The notes under the pieces: generated by a model
Databases searched by the model: none
The model's input: the letters and a program-made list of their open reading frames with translations, nothing else
What the model was told of the DNA's origin: nothing
Made by a program: the position numbers and the translations under genes
Part shown: positions 32,581 through 42,984 of the stretch, one piece after another
How the letters are laid out: each line of letters begins with the position of its first letter
How positions within the stretch are numbered: position 1 is the first letter of the stretch
Assembly (NCBI GenBank): GCA_022925895.1
Contig: JAKSYS010000001.1
Span: 620,001 to 684,000, forward strand
Source: Fragilaria crotonensis
Taxonomy: Eukaryota > Bacillariophyta > Fragilariophyceae > Fragilariales > Fragilariaceae
Length of the DNA: 64,000 bases
Reading direction: 5' to 3'

Positions 32581-33120
32581 GGTGTATGATTAGCCAGCAG
32601 TTTCTTTCCCATCTGTGGCTGGCACCTTGGGACGTTGGGAGTTGGGAGTCGTGGGGTGATTTTGAGACATGGCAACATATTTCCTATGTATACATGGAAC
32701 AACGTGCTATGCATAGTACCAGGTATGGCAAAAATTACGCGTCGCGAGTGATAACGAACATCTGCCGCGGCCGTCTTTCTCAAAATGATTCGCACCGTTT
32801 CGTCAGAACGTTCCAGAACCACAAAAAGTGATATGTGATCAGAGTTCGACAGTCGATAGAAAAGTATCCATATATGTATATCGTGTGAATATCGAAACCA
32901 CTATTTTGCATATTCATATTTATGCTACCAGTTCTGTACCCGCGTAGTTATGCATATGCATATGACGTACTCGGAGTACATCATTTCAGTCCGATACGCA
33001 TATTTGAGGATCTATGCGTAGTCAGTGAGTATTCATAGATTCATGAATATGCGTATTTTCAAAATACGCATCGTCGCGCAAAACAGGAATCTGCATATTT
33101 CCGAAATACATGCATAGTCA
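32581..33120. other. intergenic region rich in GCATATGCATAT words
   Basis: Upstream of the hypothetical gene at 32580. It contains several ATGCATA/TATGCAT palindromic words between 32880 and 33120. No gene is supported. Confidence 0.4.
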
Positions 33121-33128
33121 CTGTAGAC

Positions 33129-33587
33129 CAGGCCTCCTAAAAAGTGGCATTTCAGCAAAATGTGCCACCAAATGCCACTTTTAATATTGACGAGATGCCA
33201 CTTTTAACGTTTTTTTGTCGTGTAGAGTTGGAGCAGGTTGGCATTGTCCAAATGTCCTGTGGTATGTGATGTGTAGAACCCCCCGTAGGGTTTGCATGTT
33301 TGTTAAATCTTTCATTTTCAATTAAAAAAACTAAAATTGAGTTGGCTCTGGAATCCTCTTGGCGTCATCTATTCATACATTCATACACGTAATTTCACTC
33401 GGCATCGATGCTCTAAGCGTGCATCTCTTGGGATTCCGTGGCGCACCCGTGGTCGTCTACTGACATCCTACGTGATTTTTGTACCATATCACTGAATGCC
33501 ACCTAATGCCACTTTTAGTGGAAGAAATATGCCACTTTTAGCTTAAAAGTGGCATCGGGTGGCATATGCCACTTTTTAGGAGGCCTG
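33129..33587. mobile_element. hAT-like non-autonomous inverted-repeat element (MITE)
   Basis: A 459-bp element bounded by 22-bp perfect terminal inverted repeats that start CAGGCCTCCTAAAAAGTGG. It is flanked by the 8-bp direct repeat CTGTAGAC (33121-33128 and 33588-33595). An 8-bp target duplication and CAGG termini point to the hAT superfamily. Subterminal AAAAGTGGCAT/ATGCCACTTTT words are repeated several times near both ends, as in hAT transposase-binding regions. The interior has no transposase frame, so mobility would depend on an element elsewhere. Confidence 0.85.
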
Positions 33588-33595
33588 CTGTAGAC

Positions 33596-34182
33596 CACCG
33601 GTAGTCACGTGCCACGGTAATAGTACGATGTACAATTGTACCCTGACAGGGAAACAGTGTATTTTGTATAATCCCCTAATCGAGCCGGCCATACCCCTTC
33701 GTGCCAATAAATGAATAAAGGCACGTTATATATCATGTATGTATGATGTAGACATATATGACGAGAATCATAATTTTATGCGGACGCTACATCGGCTCGC
33801 TTCTACAACCTGTGTGTACTGTATGATAGAGTTCAAGAGGGTAGACCTACTTGTAGAGGGGACATACACGGACTCAAGTTAAAAACACAGTACTACTACA
33901 CTTAATACAGTATACATTATACAGTACATACTACATACCCTTGTTTGACTCGAATGTCGGAAACGAAACATTGATCTGTCAGCTCAGCAAAGATGGTAAT
34001 CGGAGTATAGTTGTTATACTCCAGTTTGTTGAGAAAGGGAATGCGGTAAGACATGATCAATCCTAACAGCTTGAAGCACTTTCCATCCTTCCTGCTCTTG
34101 GCGTTGGGCAACATGACATGAGCTTTGGCAGTTAAAGTGTCCCCCAAAGTTGATGACAACAATTATGAAAATCGGCAGTTCC
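33596..34182. other. intergenic region, no supported gene
   Basis: AT-rich spacer between the inverted-repeat element and the decayed metallopeptidase. It contains ATGTATGATG-type repeats and GTAC words near 33885-33940. Confidence 0.4.
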
Positions 34183-35430
34183 GTAGAAGGCGGGTCGCTC
34201 GTTTCGCCGCGCAAGATTCAGCCGTAAAGGCGAACCCAAACCTGTGGCTGATGACGATGGAAGCAACAAGAGACGACAATCTATTGTTGACTTGAGGGAG
34301 TTGCTTCTTGACGACGATGACGATGATGTGGACGTGCAAAGAATGAGGAGTGATGAAGGCTCCCAGACATTGCGGATGCGACGAGGTGATAGGAAAGAAG
34401 ACTCTTTCGAATCTTGGTATGGGAGGGATGAAAACACTGGAAACCATCTTCCTATGGTCAAGACTACGACCCGTTGGGAGAATACAGTGACAACTGGCAC
34501 GATGCATGGAAAGAATGGAAGTGTTTATCAAATTCTTAGGTTGGAAAATGGAGATGTGGTTGCTGAAGAAATCAAGCAAGAGATGGTTGATGTGGAAGGC
34601 GATGATGATGTGGACCCAGATACCATTGACGAGATCGATGGTTTGCCTGTCGGAGGAAGGCGTGGACGTTGGAATTTGTGACGCCTGGATAGTGGATAGT
34701 GCTTGCGAACTTGATATATAATGGTGAGTCCTAACTTTCGCAACACTACATTCTGCATGCGTATGGGCAAGTTATCTTTTGTGTTGTGTTTCGCTTCATA
34801 GGTTCTCTGCACCAAAGGTGCCATGTGCTCTGCGGCTGGATCCTCCTCCGGACGCACATGTTACGCCACTCCTCGCGTTGGCCGTGGCTGAAATCAACAA
34901 AGCCTATGAACTCTCGGGTATCCCTACTAAGTTCCGTTTGGTGAAGACTCACTTCGACGCAACGTACAATGACTACGCCAATTTTTGGGACCCCACTCTT
35001 GCTAACCTTCGCGTAAACTACTTGACTACGTTCATGCCTTGCGAGTCCAATACGGTGCCGATTTCGTCAACGCGCTTGTGGACTTGGGCCCATATTTGCG
35101 GAATGGGGTATACGACAGCAATCCCGACCGCTAGAGACGCCTTCTCGCTCACGCAGTGCAGCTGTACAACGAGATACTATTCCTTTGGTCACGAGATCGG
35201 CCACAACATTGCTTGCAACGACGATATCAAGAACGCTCTTTCCACAGGCGGAGTCAGCTAGGGCAACCAGGATCCTCCGGCACGGTTTCATACCATCTTG
35301 TCTTGTGACTGCAGTCCAAGATGTTCTCGGATTCAAAACTTTTTGTCGCCGAACATCAAATTCAACGGCAATCCCTTTGAAATGCCCTACGACAATAATG
35401 TGGAAGTGATTAGAAGCAACCTTGTCGACA
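34183..35430 (+). pseudogene. decayed secreted metallopeptidase (reprolysin-like) gene
   Basis: Fragments in several frames follow the order of the diatom/bacterial reprolysin-like family. A propeptide part (SVYQILRLENGDVVAEEIK, then an acidic stretch) ends near 34723. A 78-bp GT-AG intron (34724-34801) restores MVLCTKGAMC, the usual start of the catalytic domain. Then come LALAVAEINKAYELSGI, a QYGADFV segment in another frame, GMGYTT...AFSLTQC, the zinc motif YYSFGHEIGHNIACNDD and a C-terminal RIQNFLSPNIKFNG segment in yet another frame. At least three frame changes separate these blocks. The zinc site is damaged: HEIGH is present, but the third ligand expected in HExGHxxGxxHD is missing (ACNDD instead of GCNHD). 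The gene should be inactive. The 5' end is not resolved. Confidence 0.75.
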
Positions 35431-35674
35431 TGTGTTTCTGGGAGCTGAGCCCTTCCTTTCACCATCAATATCGATGCTGGCTTTCAGGAAAGCTTATTGC
35501 GAGTTGGGATGCACCATTGATAATGTAATGACTTTACGAAGCTTATTTTTGTGGGCTTTTGGATGTACATTATATCAGTTGCCAAAAACATGATTGGGAA
35601 TTAAATAAGATGAGACAATTCATTAATGCAAAGTTGCGAAACGTAAAAGCAGACGCAACATGTGACCCACGAAT

Positions 35675-37905
35675 TCAAGAGGTCGTTGAAGGCACGCTCT
35701 CGCTATCACTGTGCATAGCACCTCGAACTTCCTTCACCACCTTCAAGTAGTTGGGGTCCGTAAGGGAAAAACCACAGAATAATAGATGAGTGGTCAACAA
35801 ATTGGCCTGGACAATGCCAGTCAACACCTTGCTTTCCGCGTAGTCTTTGCCGCTCAAAACAATATTTTTGGGGTGCGATACGCATCCATGCATTTTTAAA
35901 AGCCATTGCTTTGCTCGGGGTTCTGGATGATGAGGCAGAATAGAAAGATCGGATGATTTGTCTGAAGAGGCAACATTCTTGTTTCGATAGGCAGTCTCGA
36001 TTAATTCGTCATAGTTAGTAGTCACAATCGACTTGGAAGGAAGCGAGAGCAGCAAAGCTAGCACGAGCGAAGGGTGGCATTTCTGATTCTTAATATAGTT
36101 GGCAACTCGCGTCTTGAGGCAGTTGCCGTTTGCATCTGAACGAGCAAGGTCCTCAAGTTTGTCAGCCATCGTAAGGAGATCTCCATTGCACTCTTGTACA
36201 ATTCTGTGAACTCCAGTCGTCCCGGAGGATGCGAGCTGATCACTTATCGCTTTTAGGAGTCCTTCCCAGTTAGGCAATCCAGAAGGAATCGATGTTCCAG
36301 CGCCAAGGAAAAGCGATAACTGCCCTGATGCAGCTAGCTCTGCCAAATCCTGAGCTGCGTTGATCTTCTCTAGATTGAGAATTGATGAAGGTGCCTCTTG
36401 CCGCGCGGTCTGTGCATGAGCATACGTTGCTTCGTCGGCAGCAACTAGGACGCAATCCACCTTATGTGTGGAAACAAACTTGTTAAGGACATGCAGCAGG
36501 TTCTCAATGATTTCCCCTGTCATATATTTAGCTCCACCACCGCCAGTCCCAATGACTGGGAGAGCCAGAAGATGACGCTCACGGCGGTTCTTGGGCTTTT
36601 TATCTTTATCTGATTGTAAGCGACGTGTAAGAAATCGTTAGCTGATTTCATGAGCGCCTCGATTACAACCTCGTTGATCAATGTATCTGCATCAACTTGG
36701 AAGACTTCGGTGGGAAGAATGAGTGGTTCAGAACATTCTGGGGGCCACCTTGGGAGCACAGCGACGCGTCGATAACGACCATCTCTATGGAAATCAATGC
36801 GATCAAGCTCTCCGGTAAGCTCACGCCATAGTTCGGGATTCCTTGCTTTGGTCTGGCTCTGCCACTGTTCCCAAATTGTACCGGACAACGTTGTGCTAGC
36901 AATTGACGCCACGGGGCAAAGGAACACATCGCAGGCAAGATTGCACACCGATGAGTTGCAAACAAAAACGTGACTTGGAAGCTCAAATAGTCGCGAAAAC
37001 TCTGCAACTACGTCTGTGCGGGCGCGTTCAACAATGATATCCATTTGTGGGTCTCTATATTTGGGCCGCAAACGAGCAAGGATGCCGAAGCGGTCAAGGA
37101 AATCCTTGATCCTTTCAAAATTTCCGGAGATGTTTGTCATGGCGGCAGCTCTTTTGGTATCTGCGTCGTTCTCAATGCAATTAATGACTTCCTGTAGAAT
37201 TTCAGTTGCGTAACAGTCAGGAACCAATGCTTTTCTTTCTGATTTGGTTGACAGTGATGACATGGACCTCACTTTTCTGATACCAAAGTTTCTTTTACCT
37301 CTCATCGCAAGTGCATCGACGAGGTCCCCTAGTCCGAAATCTTCTTGCAGCAGACGCAAAAAGGCATTGTACGCTGCGCTTTCATTTTCATATGAGGGTT
37401 TGTTGCTGGCAAGCAAGTCCAGGATGCCGTCTTTGAATGTTGTTCCGTGTTCATCAAGATTCGAATGGAAACGGTCATCTAGAAAAAATCTCGTGGAGCG
37501 ACGCGAAGCGTACCATCCAGTGAGATCAAGAAAGATTTCCTGAAAGCGAGCTGCACGAGATATTGATATGCCTTTCTCTTTTTCATGCTCGTCTGCGACT
37601 TGGTCCATACAGAGAAAATTGATACTTAGTCTCTGGAGAGGGTACGCGCATTGTGAGTTATCTGGTGCTGTCCAATAGTCGAGGGACAATGCAGTTGCCA
37701 TGGCATCTTGAAGACGTTTCTCGGCCATTGATGTATCGATCGCAGCACAAAGTTCGGCTTGAATTGCGGCACAAAGCTTTTTGTGTGAATCTTTGTTTGC
37801 AAAGCATCTGCTAAATGTTGAGACGTGCTTCGTATCCCTATCCAGAGAGTGGTTGTTTGCAAGAAAAGGGAGGACAGGCGCAGCACCGTACGGATACTAT
37901 CGGTT
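35675..37905 (-). pseudogene. macro-like plus SIR2-like NADase gene, frameshifted and truncated
   Basis: Two frames overlap by four bases (ATGA at 36520-36523) but read as one protein. The first (37905 to 36520) is protein-like upstream of its first ATG (37728) without a start codon, so the 5' end is missing or in an exon elsewhere. Its C-terminal third contains a macro-like half (ACDVFLCPVASIASTTLSGTIW). The matching half (RERHLLALPVIGTGGGG) sits in the second frame upstream of its ATG at 36523. A one-base shift near 36540-36620 therefore separates them. The second frame carries a SIR2-like NAD-hydrolase domain: LSLFLGAGTSIPSGLPNW, IVTTNYDELIETAY, LLKMHGCV with the catalytic His, and LLFCGFSLTDPNY. 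It stops soon after that last motif, earlier than related proteins. Such macro-SIR2 proteins act as NAD-consuming effectors in prokaryotic antiphage systems. Any host-defence role here is inference. Confidence 0.7.
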
Positions 37906-38723
37906 GTACATATTACAATGAGACGTGTTTCGTATCCCTCTATACTCGACTACTACAGTACTACTAGTACCCAGGGTGTGAGGTGGGAATAGTGAATAGT
38001 TACTATAATACCCCATCAAGAAGTGTTATAGCATAATGCTAATCACTCTGCCCTCATCACACGTGAAGCACTTGTCACACATGACTTTGTTGACTGCCCC
38101 CAATCATCAAAAGGAGCAGGCATGTACGGTTCGTCAAAATGTAAAGAGATGAGATCCTTTGGTCTCACCATCATTAACACTTTTTACTATTTTTGTGTAC
38201 TACCATTCTATCCTTCACACAACTTAGCAACAGAGAAACAATAATACGAACTCAAAACAGCCTTCATCAACAATGACATGTGAAGTTTGAAGGTGGGGAA
38301 ACTGTTGCATCATGGTGATCCCCTTAACCCTAACCACTGTACAATTGCATGAAAAAAGTTGTCTCAAACACCTTTTTAAAACAGCGTGTTTTCAACACCA
38401 ATCAATTATATACAAACGCATCCATACTCCCACCTCCCACCTGATGGTGATTGTTGAGAGGATAGAGGATATTGTTGTTGACGAACTCAAGTACAAATAC
38501 GAGTACCTCGTACTACCTGGTATTCCAGTACTCCTGGTCTCTGCACTCCAGTACAACAGTACGGTACATGAAGTACTCCAGTTTATCTTTGAATTTCACT
38601 CAACCTGTAGACGAGTACTTGTACTACCATTAGTACTACAATTCTACAAGACATTCCGTATTCTGATACAGTAGACCTGGTCCAACGGTGCAACTAGGCA
38701 GTCTACTGGTAAGACGTACTACT
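37906..38723. other. intergenic region, GTAC-rich, left flank of the retrotransposon
   Basis: No supported gene. 38480-38720 is dense in GTAC-containing words. The last five bases (CTACT, 38719-38723) are the left target-site duplication of the LTR retrotransposon. Confidence 0.45.
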
Positions 38724-38930
38724 TGACAGACTTTTAGTACCGCTCCTACGTATTTTTACTATCTACATTATTCAGTACAACACTTCACATTAGGCTAGTA
38801 AACAGTATACGTCGTATCGTTACTGTCGTACGGGAATCATATCCCACTCCGAAATTGTAACGATCGTTTTCATGTCGTTCGTTGCATAAACGACCATTTT
38901 CTCGCCCAACGCTCGGCCTCGTACGACCTC

Positions 38931-39086
38931 TTCAGACGTACACCTTTTCAGACGTGCACTCTTCAGACGTGCACCGTTTCTTTTGTGATCCTGAGTGTTC
39001 CTGAAGAACACTCATCAAAAAGAAGTTGATCATCATTTGATGATCAACAATTTCTCACAAATTTGTCCCACTGTAAATATATTTAG
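38931..39086 (+). promoter_or_regulatory. probable LTR promoter: triple TTCAGACGT repeat, two hairpins, TATA-like box
   Basis: Three copies of TTCAGACGTRCAC lie at 38931-38975; ACGT-core sites are typical bZIP/CREB targets. They are followed by a 9-bp-stem hairpin (38992-39014) and an 11-bp-stem hairpin with a 2-base loop (39025-39048, arm GTTGATCATCA), then TAAATATATTTA at 39074-39085. The same block recurs at 49986-50140 in the 3' LTR. The promoter role is inferred from position and motif type. Confidence 0.5.
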
Positions 39087-39224
39087 TCCGGCCCCCATTT
39101 TTCCACAATGTACAATTTTCGTAGCAGCGTAACTGACCATGACGACTTTTTACCCGCCGTCGTCACGATTCAGTCCCCCTGTAGCGATAGCCAGTGTACT
39201 AGTACCCACTTGGCTACCGACGTC

Positions 39225-39500
39225 ACCGTAGGACTCCACCCACGTCCACATACTGTAGTGTCACCTACGCGCAACGTAGCACCATCTACTTGCATCGTAC
39301 CTACAGATACTAGCACAGTTGCTTCGCCTACTAGCACTGTGTCTACGTCTACATGTACTGTAGTTACGCCTAGTCATACCGTAGCTCAGTATACCCGTCC
39401 AGTAGACTTCCACGCGTATACCGTCGCGTTTGCTACTAGCACTCCCGCTTCCTCTGCCGCTAGCGTAGCATCCAGTAGTCCTGAAACCGTAGCACCGGCC
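39225..39500 (+). repeat. degenerate 21-bp repeat encoding T-V-x-x-P-T-x heptads (5' LTR)
   Basis: About a dozen degenerate 21-bp units inside the LTR. Read in one frame they give seven-residue repeats such as TVVSPTR, NVAPSTC, TVASPTS, TVSTSTC, TVVTPSH and TVAQYTR. They lie in an open frame from the ATG at 39108 that runs past the LTR end to 39818 (236 codons). The 3' LTR has the same array at about 50276-50551. Confidence 0.75.
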
Positions 39501-39873
39501 AACGTTCGTACTGTAGCGACCGATACCGTCACCGTGACGTCACCACCTGCCTGCGACCCCGGTCTGGCGTGCGCCCGATTTAACCATGGTCTGGCCTCCA
39601 CTCCGCGCTCGCACGCAGAATCTATCATGGTTCACTCGCCTAGAATCAACCGACTTAGGCAGGCGTCCTCTGCCCTTTTTAACTCTGATACCTTCAGGTT
39701 AGTTAGGCTCAGGAATTCAGTTATGCTTCCATCTAAACTGTCAGATCTGAAGCAACTGAAAATAACAGAATTTTTCAACAGAGCTCCCCCCAGATTCAAA
39801 GTGCACACAAATATTTAAGAACTTAGTTAACAGCAGCCCCAGCCCTTTCAGCAGCATTTCAGCCCCACCCACC

Positions 39874-42800
39874 ATGCCCACCATTCGCTTTAACCTCACC
39901 AAAGCCGACAAGAAGTCGAAGAAGAAGGACTCGTCCCCCTTTCTTGCCTCCGAAACGGAGCCTCCAGTCGTCATCAGCGCAGATGTCAACATTCCTGCCG
40001 CTACTCCCACCCATCCCACCCTCTATCTAACTCGCTCTAAGAGAGCCGAAACATTGGGCAACACTAACACTAACATTAAGCAGAAGCGCTACGTTAAGAC
40101 TAGCGCCAAGGGCACCACCAAATCCGACATCGATGAAGCGGCCATCCTCGCCGAGGCCATCGAACGCGCCAACTCCGAGCGCAATCCACCTTCCCGCGCC
40201 ACCAGAAACCATCCAACAGCTGCAACTTTCTCCCAGGGCATCCTTACTACTCCTATTGGACGCAATTATTCTACCAGGGCCACCGAAACCGACGACGACG
40301 ACAACGATGAAGCGGCTAGCAACGCCGAGGCCATCGATAGCGCAACTGCAGAGCGCTCAAACACTCATAAAGTCATGAGAATCAAAGAGGAATACACACC
40401 AGACATGCAGGGCACTCACCATCCTTCCCCTATTCGCAGCTACCAACCCCAGACAGACTTATTCGACGAAAGCGACGTCGACGACGACGACCAAGATGAC
40501 GACTACAGCGTTCGCAGTGACGACGACCGCAAGATTCCAGCTCCCACCCGCCCAAAATCAACCAGGAAGCGACAATTCGATGACTCAGACGTCCCTGCCT
40601 CTTCCCCTGATGCTTCCCCTGCGAAAAGGATGCGTTTTCAGACGCAAAAACAGCCCGAGATCCGTTATAAAACCCGCCAATATGTTCGTGAATGTGGAAG
40701 TCAACAAATCAATTTCGTTGGGCGTTCGGACCTTCACACGACAAAAAGTAAAGTCAGAAACTCCTCCGGCGCTCCAAGACCTGCAAAAAGAGCTCCCACT
40801 TACGAAAATCGGAGCGACCAATCCGGAGATATCGCCGCTCAAAACGACCCCATGGCGAACCCCCATTTCCCAATTTCCGACCACGACCATGATCGTGGTG
40901 ATTCGCACCATCAGCTCCCAAGAGTCCTGGACTTGGGACACATTGGACCCCCGCGCCGAACTGCCAATGACATTTCTACGACGATCGTACAGATCTCTTT
41001 CAGTACTGCAGCTGCGACATTTGGCAGCCCGTCCGTCCATATTTTTCCCCATAACGCAAACGTCATCTTGCGTCCGACCGGTTTTGAAATCCTACCCACG
41101 CCTATCCGTCCGCGCGCGCCAACACCGCCTTCTGACGTCCCCTCTCCTAATTACCAACGTCCAATTCGTGACCAACCTAACGGCCATGCTCGTGTTCCTA
41201 ATTACAACGGCGATCCCGTGGACGATGACGAAATGACTGACGCGTCTGACGACATTCCAGCGCGCTCCACGACCAACATTTATCGCGATGACGATATGGA
41301 TGACGATGACGACGACGATAGTGACGTAGTTAATGCTTCAAGTGTCTTCTCCATCTACTGCCCGTGTCCCAAACAATTATGCCTTTCCGTTCGCGACCAG
41401 ACACTGCCGCCCACCAAAGCACAAAAAGCTCCCGCCGCTGACGTTGAAGTTGAAGAACAAAGCAACGGCGACAAAAAGGAATCTCCAAAACAACTTGATG
41501 CACTCCCAATGATTCAAAACTCTACCTACTCAGTCCCAGATTCCTCAGACAATGATGACAGCACAGACACCAGCTCATTTATCCCAGATTCCTTCACAGT
41601 TAAAACTTTGGATTCCCTAACTCTCATGGACAGGATGACAACCAGAAAAGCTACCAAAAATATAAAAATGACGAAAAATATTCCAAGACCAGCAAGGCCT
41701 CTACCCCCAACCAAGTCCAAGCAATTTGCAACTCCCATCAATGTTGCCAACCCTTTTTATGTCAAGCCACCCATCAATGCTGCAATCCCATTCACCATTT
41801 CAATTGATGATGATGAAACTGAGACCCCTTCAACTCCTTCAAGCAGAAACAGAACTCAACCATGTGAGGACAATTATTTGAAAACTTTCAACACCCCTGG
41901 ACCCAGGAATCTTGATGCACCACCTTCTCCAGCAATCAGTCTCAATTCAGAACTTTTCAGTCCCTTGTTTTCCAATTTGAGCAGCAGCCATGACAGCACC
42001 TTTGATTGCCTTTCCACATCAACTGGAATCACAGCATTTCTTGACCTATCTGATGATGATGAAACTTTGGAGCTTCCATATCGCCTTGACAAACTGCACA
42101 TCCCTTGCCCTGAAGACAATGTCTTGGACCCAATCCATCATGTCCCCTTCTTGCAACACCATTCTGATTTGGATTCCAGAACCAATCCCCATGCCTCACT
42201 TCTTTTCTATGCTGATGCAACTCTTCAAGATGACATCAATGGGCCAATCACCATGTGCAACCTTCCAACATGTGTTGATTCAAGTATCACAGCTGCAAGC
42301 TTCTGCCTACGTTATATCCAGTCAAATCCAGTCACCAAACAATGCATTCGCGACTTGACGACCGAACATCTTCGCCACCTTATGTGCAACCTTTATCCCA
42401 TTCTCATTGCTGGATCTGACAAAGACCCCAATCAAGAGGAATTCATTCAATGCATCCAACACACTTTCAACAGAACTACCAATTTGGTCATGGACAATCT
42501 TTCTTCTGAGCACAGATCTCAACTCACCAATGGCACCCCATCATTATTTGTATCCCTTTTGAGTGACTATGAACCTGGATCCTTTGGACATGAATGCTCC
42601 CTATCCATCCTTTATGCCTTCAAAATGATGTATCTCATCCACCTTTATATTCAGGGACAAACATCTTCATGCCCTCATCAACCTCCTGAACTTGCTGATA
42701 TCATTCGCAATATCCCAACTTTTGCGACCGCTCTACGACTTTTCCGAACCGAAGTAACTTCAGAGATGTCCCGCGATTCATTATCAAATTCTTCCAAGAT

Positions 42801-42984
42801 CAGCAACTGTCTCCCAGTCCCTATGATATCACTTTGGACAGCACCAGGACTTCCCATATTCAAACTCCTACACATTTGGACTCTGCATCCCTCATTGCAT
42901 TCACTCATTCACCGCTTGTCAACGGTTTTGGAGAACCTACAACTGGAATATCTCCATCTGCTTCCCATGTTGCCCGTGTCTTAA
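39874..42984 (+). CDS. retrotransposon gag-region ORF, N-terminal part
   Basis: 1,036 codons from the ATG at 39874, about 250 bp after the LTR. The first third is Lys-rich then strongly acidic with several Asp runs (for example around residues 135-150 and 195-215) and looks disordered. The rest is Pro/Ser/Thr-rich with a more structured stretch near the end (VMDNLSSEHRSQLTNG, HECSLSILYAFKMMYLIHLY). No known domain is seen. It overlaps the next frame by 150 bp, and protein-like sequence switches frames around 42770-42830. The two frames probably form one very long gag-type product in the parent element. The 5' 1.6 kb is CpG-rich with CGN arginine codons; downstream the frame becomes CpG-poor with AGA arginine. 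Confidence 0.75.
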   Translation: MPTIRFNLTKADKKSKKKDSSPFLASETEPPVVISADVNIPAATPTHPTLYLTRSKRAETLGNTNTNIKQKRYVKTSAKGTTKSDIDEAAILAEAIERANSERNPPSRATRNHPTAATFSQGILTTPIGRNYSTRATETDDDDNDEAASNAEAIDSATAERSNTHKVMRIKEEYTPDMQGTHHPSPIRSYQPQTDLFDESDVDDDDQDDDYSVRSDDDRKIPAPTRPKSTRKRQFDDSDVPASSPDASPAKRMRFQTQKQPEIRYKTRQYVRECGSQQINFVGRSDLHTTKSKVRNSSGAPRPAKRAPTYENRSDQSGDIAAQNDPMANPHFPISDHDHDRGDSHHQLPRVLDLGHIGPPRRTANDISTTIVQISFSTAAATFGSPSVHIFPHNANVILRPTGFEILPTPIRPRAPTPPSDVPSPNYQRPIRDQPNGHARVPNYNGDPVDDDEMTDASDDIPARSTTNIYRDDDMDDDDDDDSDVVNASSVFSIYCPCPKQLCLSVRDQTLPPTKAQKAPAADVEVEEQSNGDKKESPKQLDALPMIQNSTYSVPDSSDNDDSTDTSSFIPDSFTVKTLDSLTLMDRMTTRKATKNIKMTKNIPRPARPLPPTKSKQFATPINVANPFYVKPPINAAIPFTISIDDDETETPSTPSSRNRTQPCEDNYLKTFNTPGPRNLDAPPSPAISLNSELFSPLFSNLSSSHDSTFDCLSTSTGITAFLDLSDDDETLELPYRLDKLHIPCPEDNVLDPIHHVPFLQHHSDLDSRTNPHASLLFYADATLQDDINGPITMCNLPTCVDSSITAASFCLRYIQSNPVTKQCIRDLTTEHLRHLMCNLYPILIAGSDKDPNQEEFIQCIQHTFNRTTNLVMDNLSSEHRSQLTNGTPSLFVSLLSDYEPGSFGHECSLSILYAFKMMYLIHLYIQGQTSSCPHQPPELADIIRNIPTFATALRLFRTEVTSEMSRDSLSNSSKISNCLPVPMISLWTAPGLPIFKLLHIWTLHPSLHSLIHRLSTVLENLQLEYLHLLPMLPVS

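Larger units (their letters stand above)
38724..39627 (+). repeat. 5' long terminal repeat (904 bp)
   Basis: Begins TGACAG and ends ATCTATCA. Near-identical to 49780-50678. It contains three TTCAGACGT-type repeats, two hairpins, a TATA-like AAATATATTTA and a degenerate 21-bp repeat. The internal region after it begins TGGTTCACTCGCC, where the primer-binding site should lie. I cannot assign its tRNA. Confidence 0.95.

Noticed and set aside
36520-36523. ATGA overlap as evidence of a bacterial-type operon
   Set aside because: The macro-like half continues upstream of the second ATG in its frame, so the overlap is a frameshift artefact in one gene, not two coupled genes.
38312-38674. 120-codon plus-strand open frame left of the retrotransposon
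   Set aside because: Composed of GTAC/TACT-rich spacer sequence; the protein is low-quality and has no recognisable segment.
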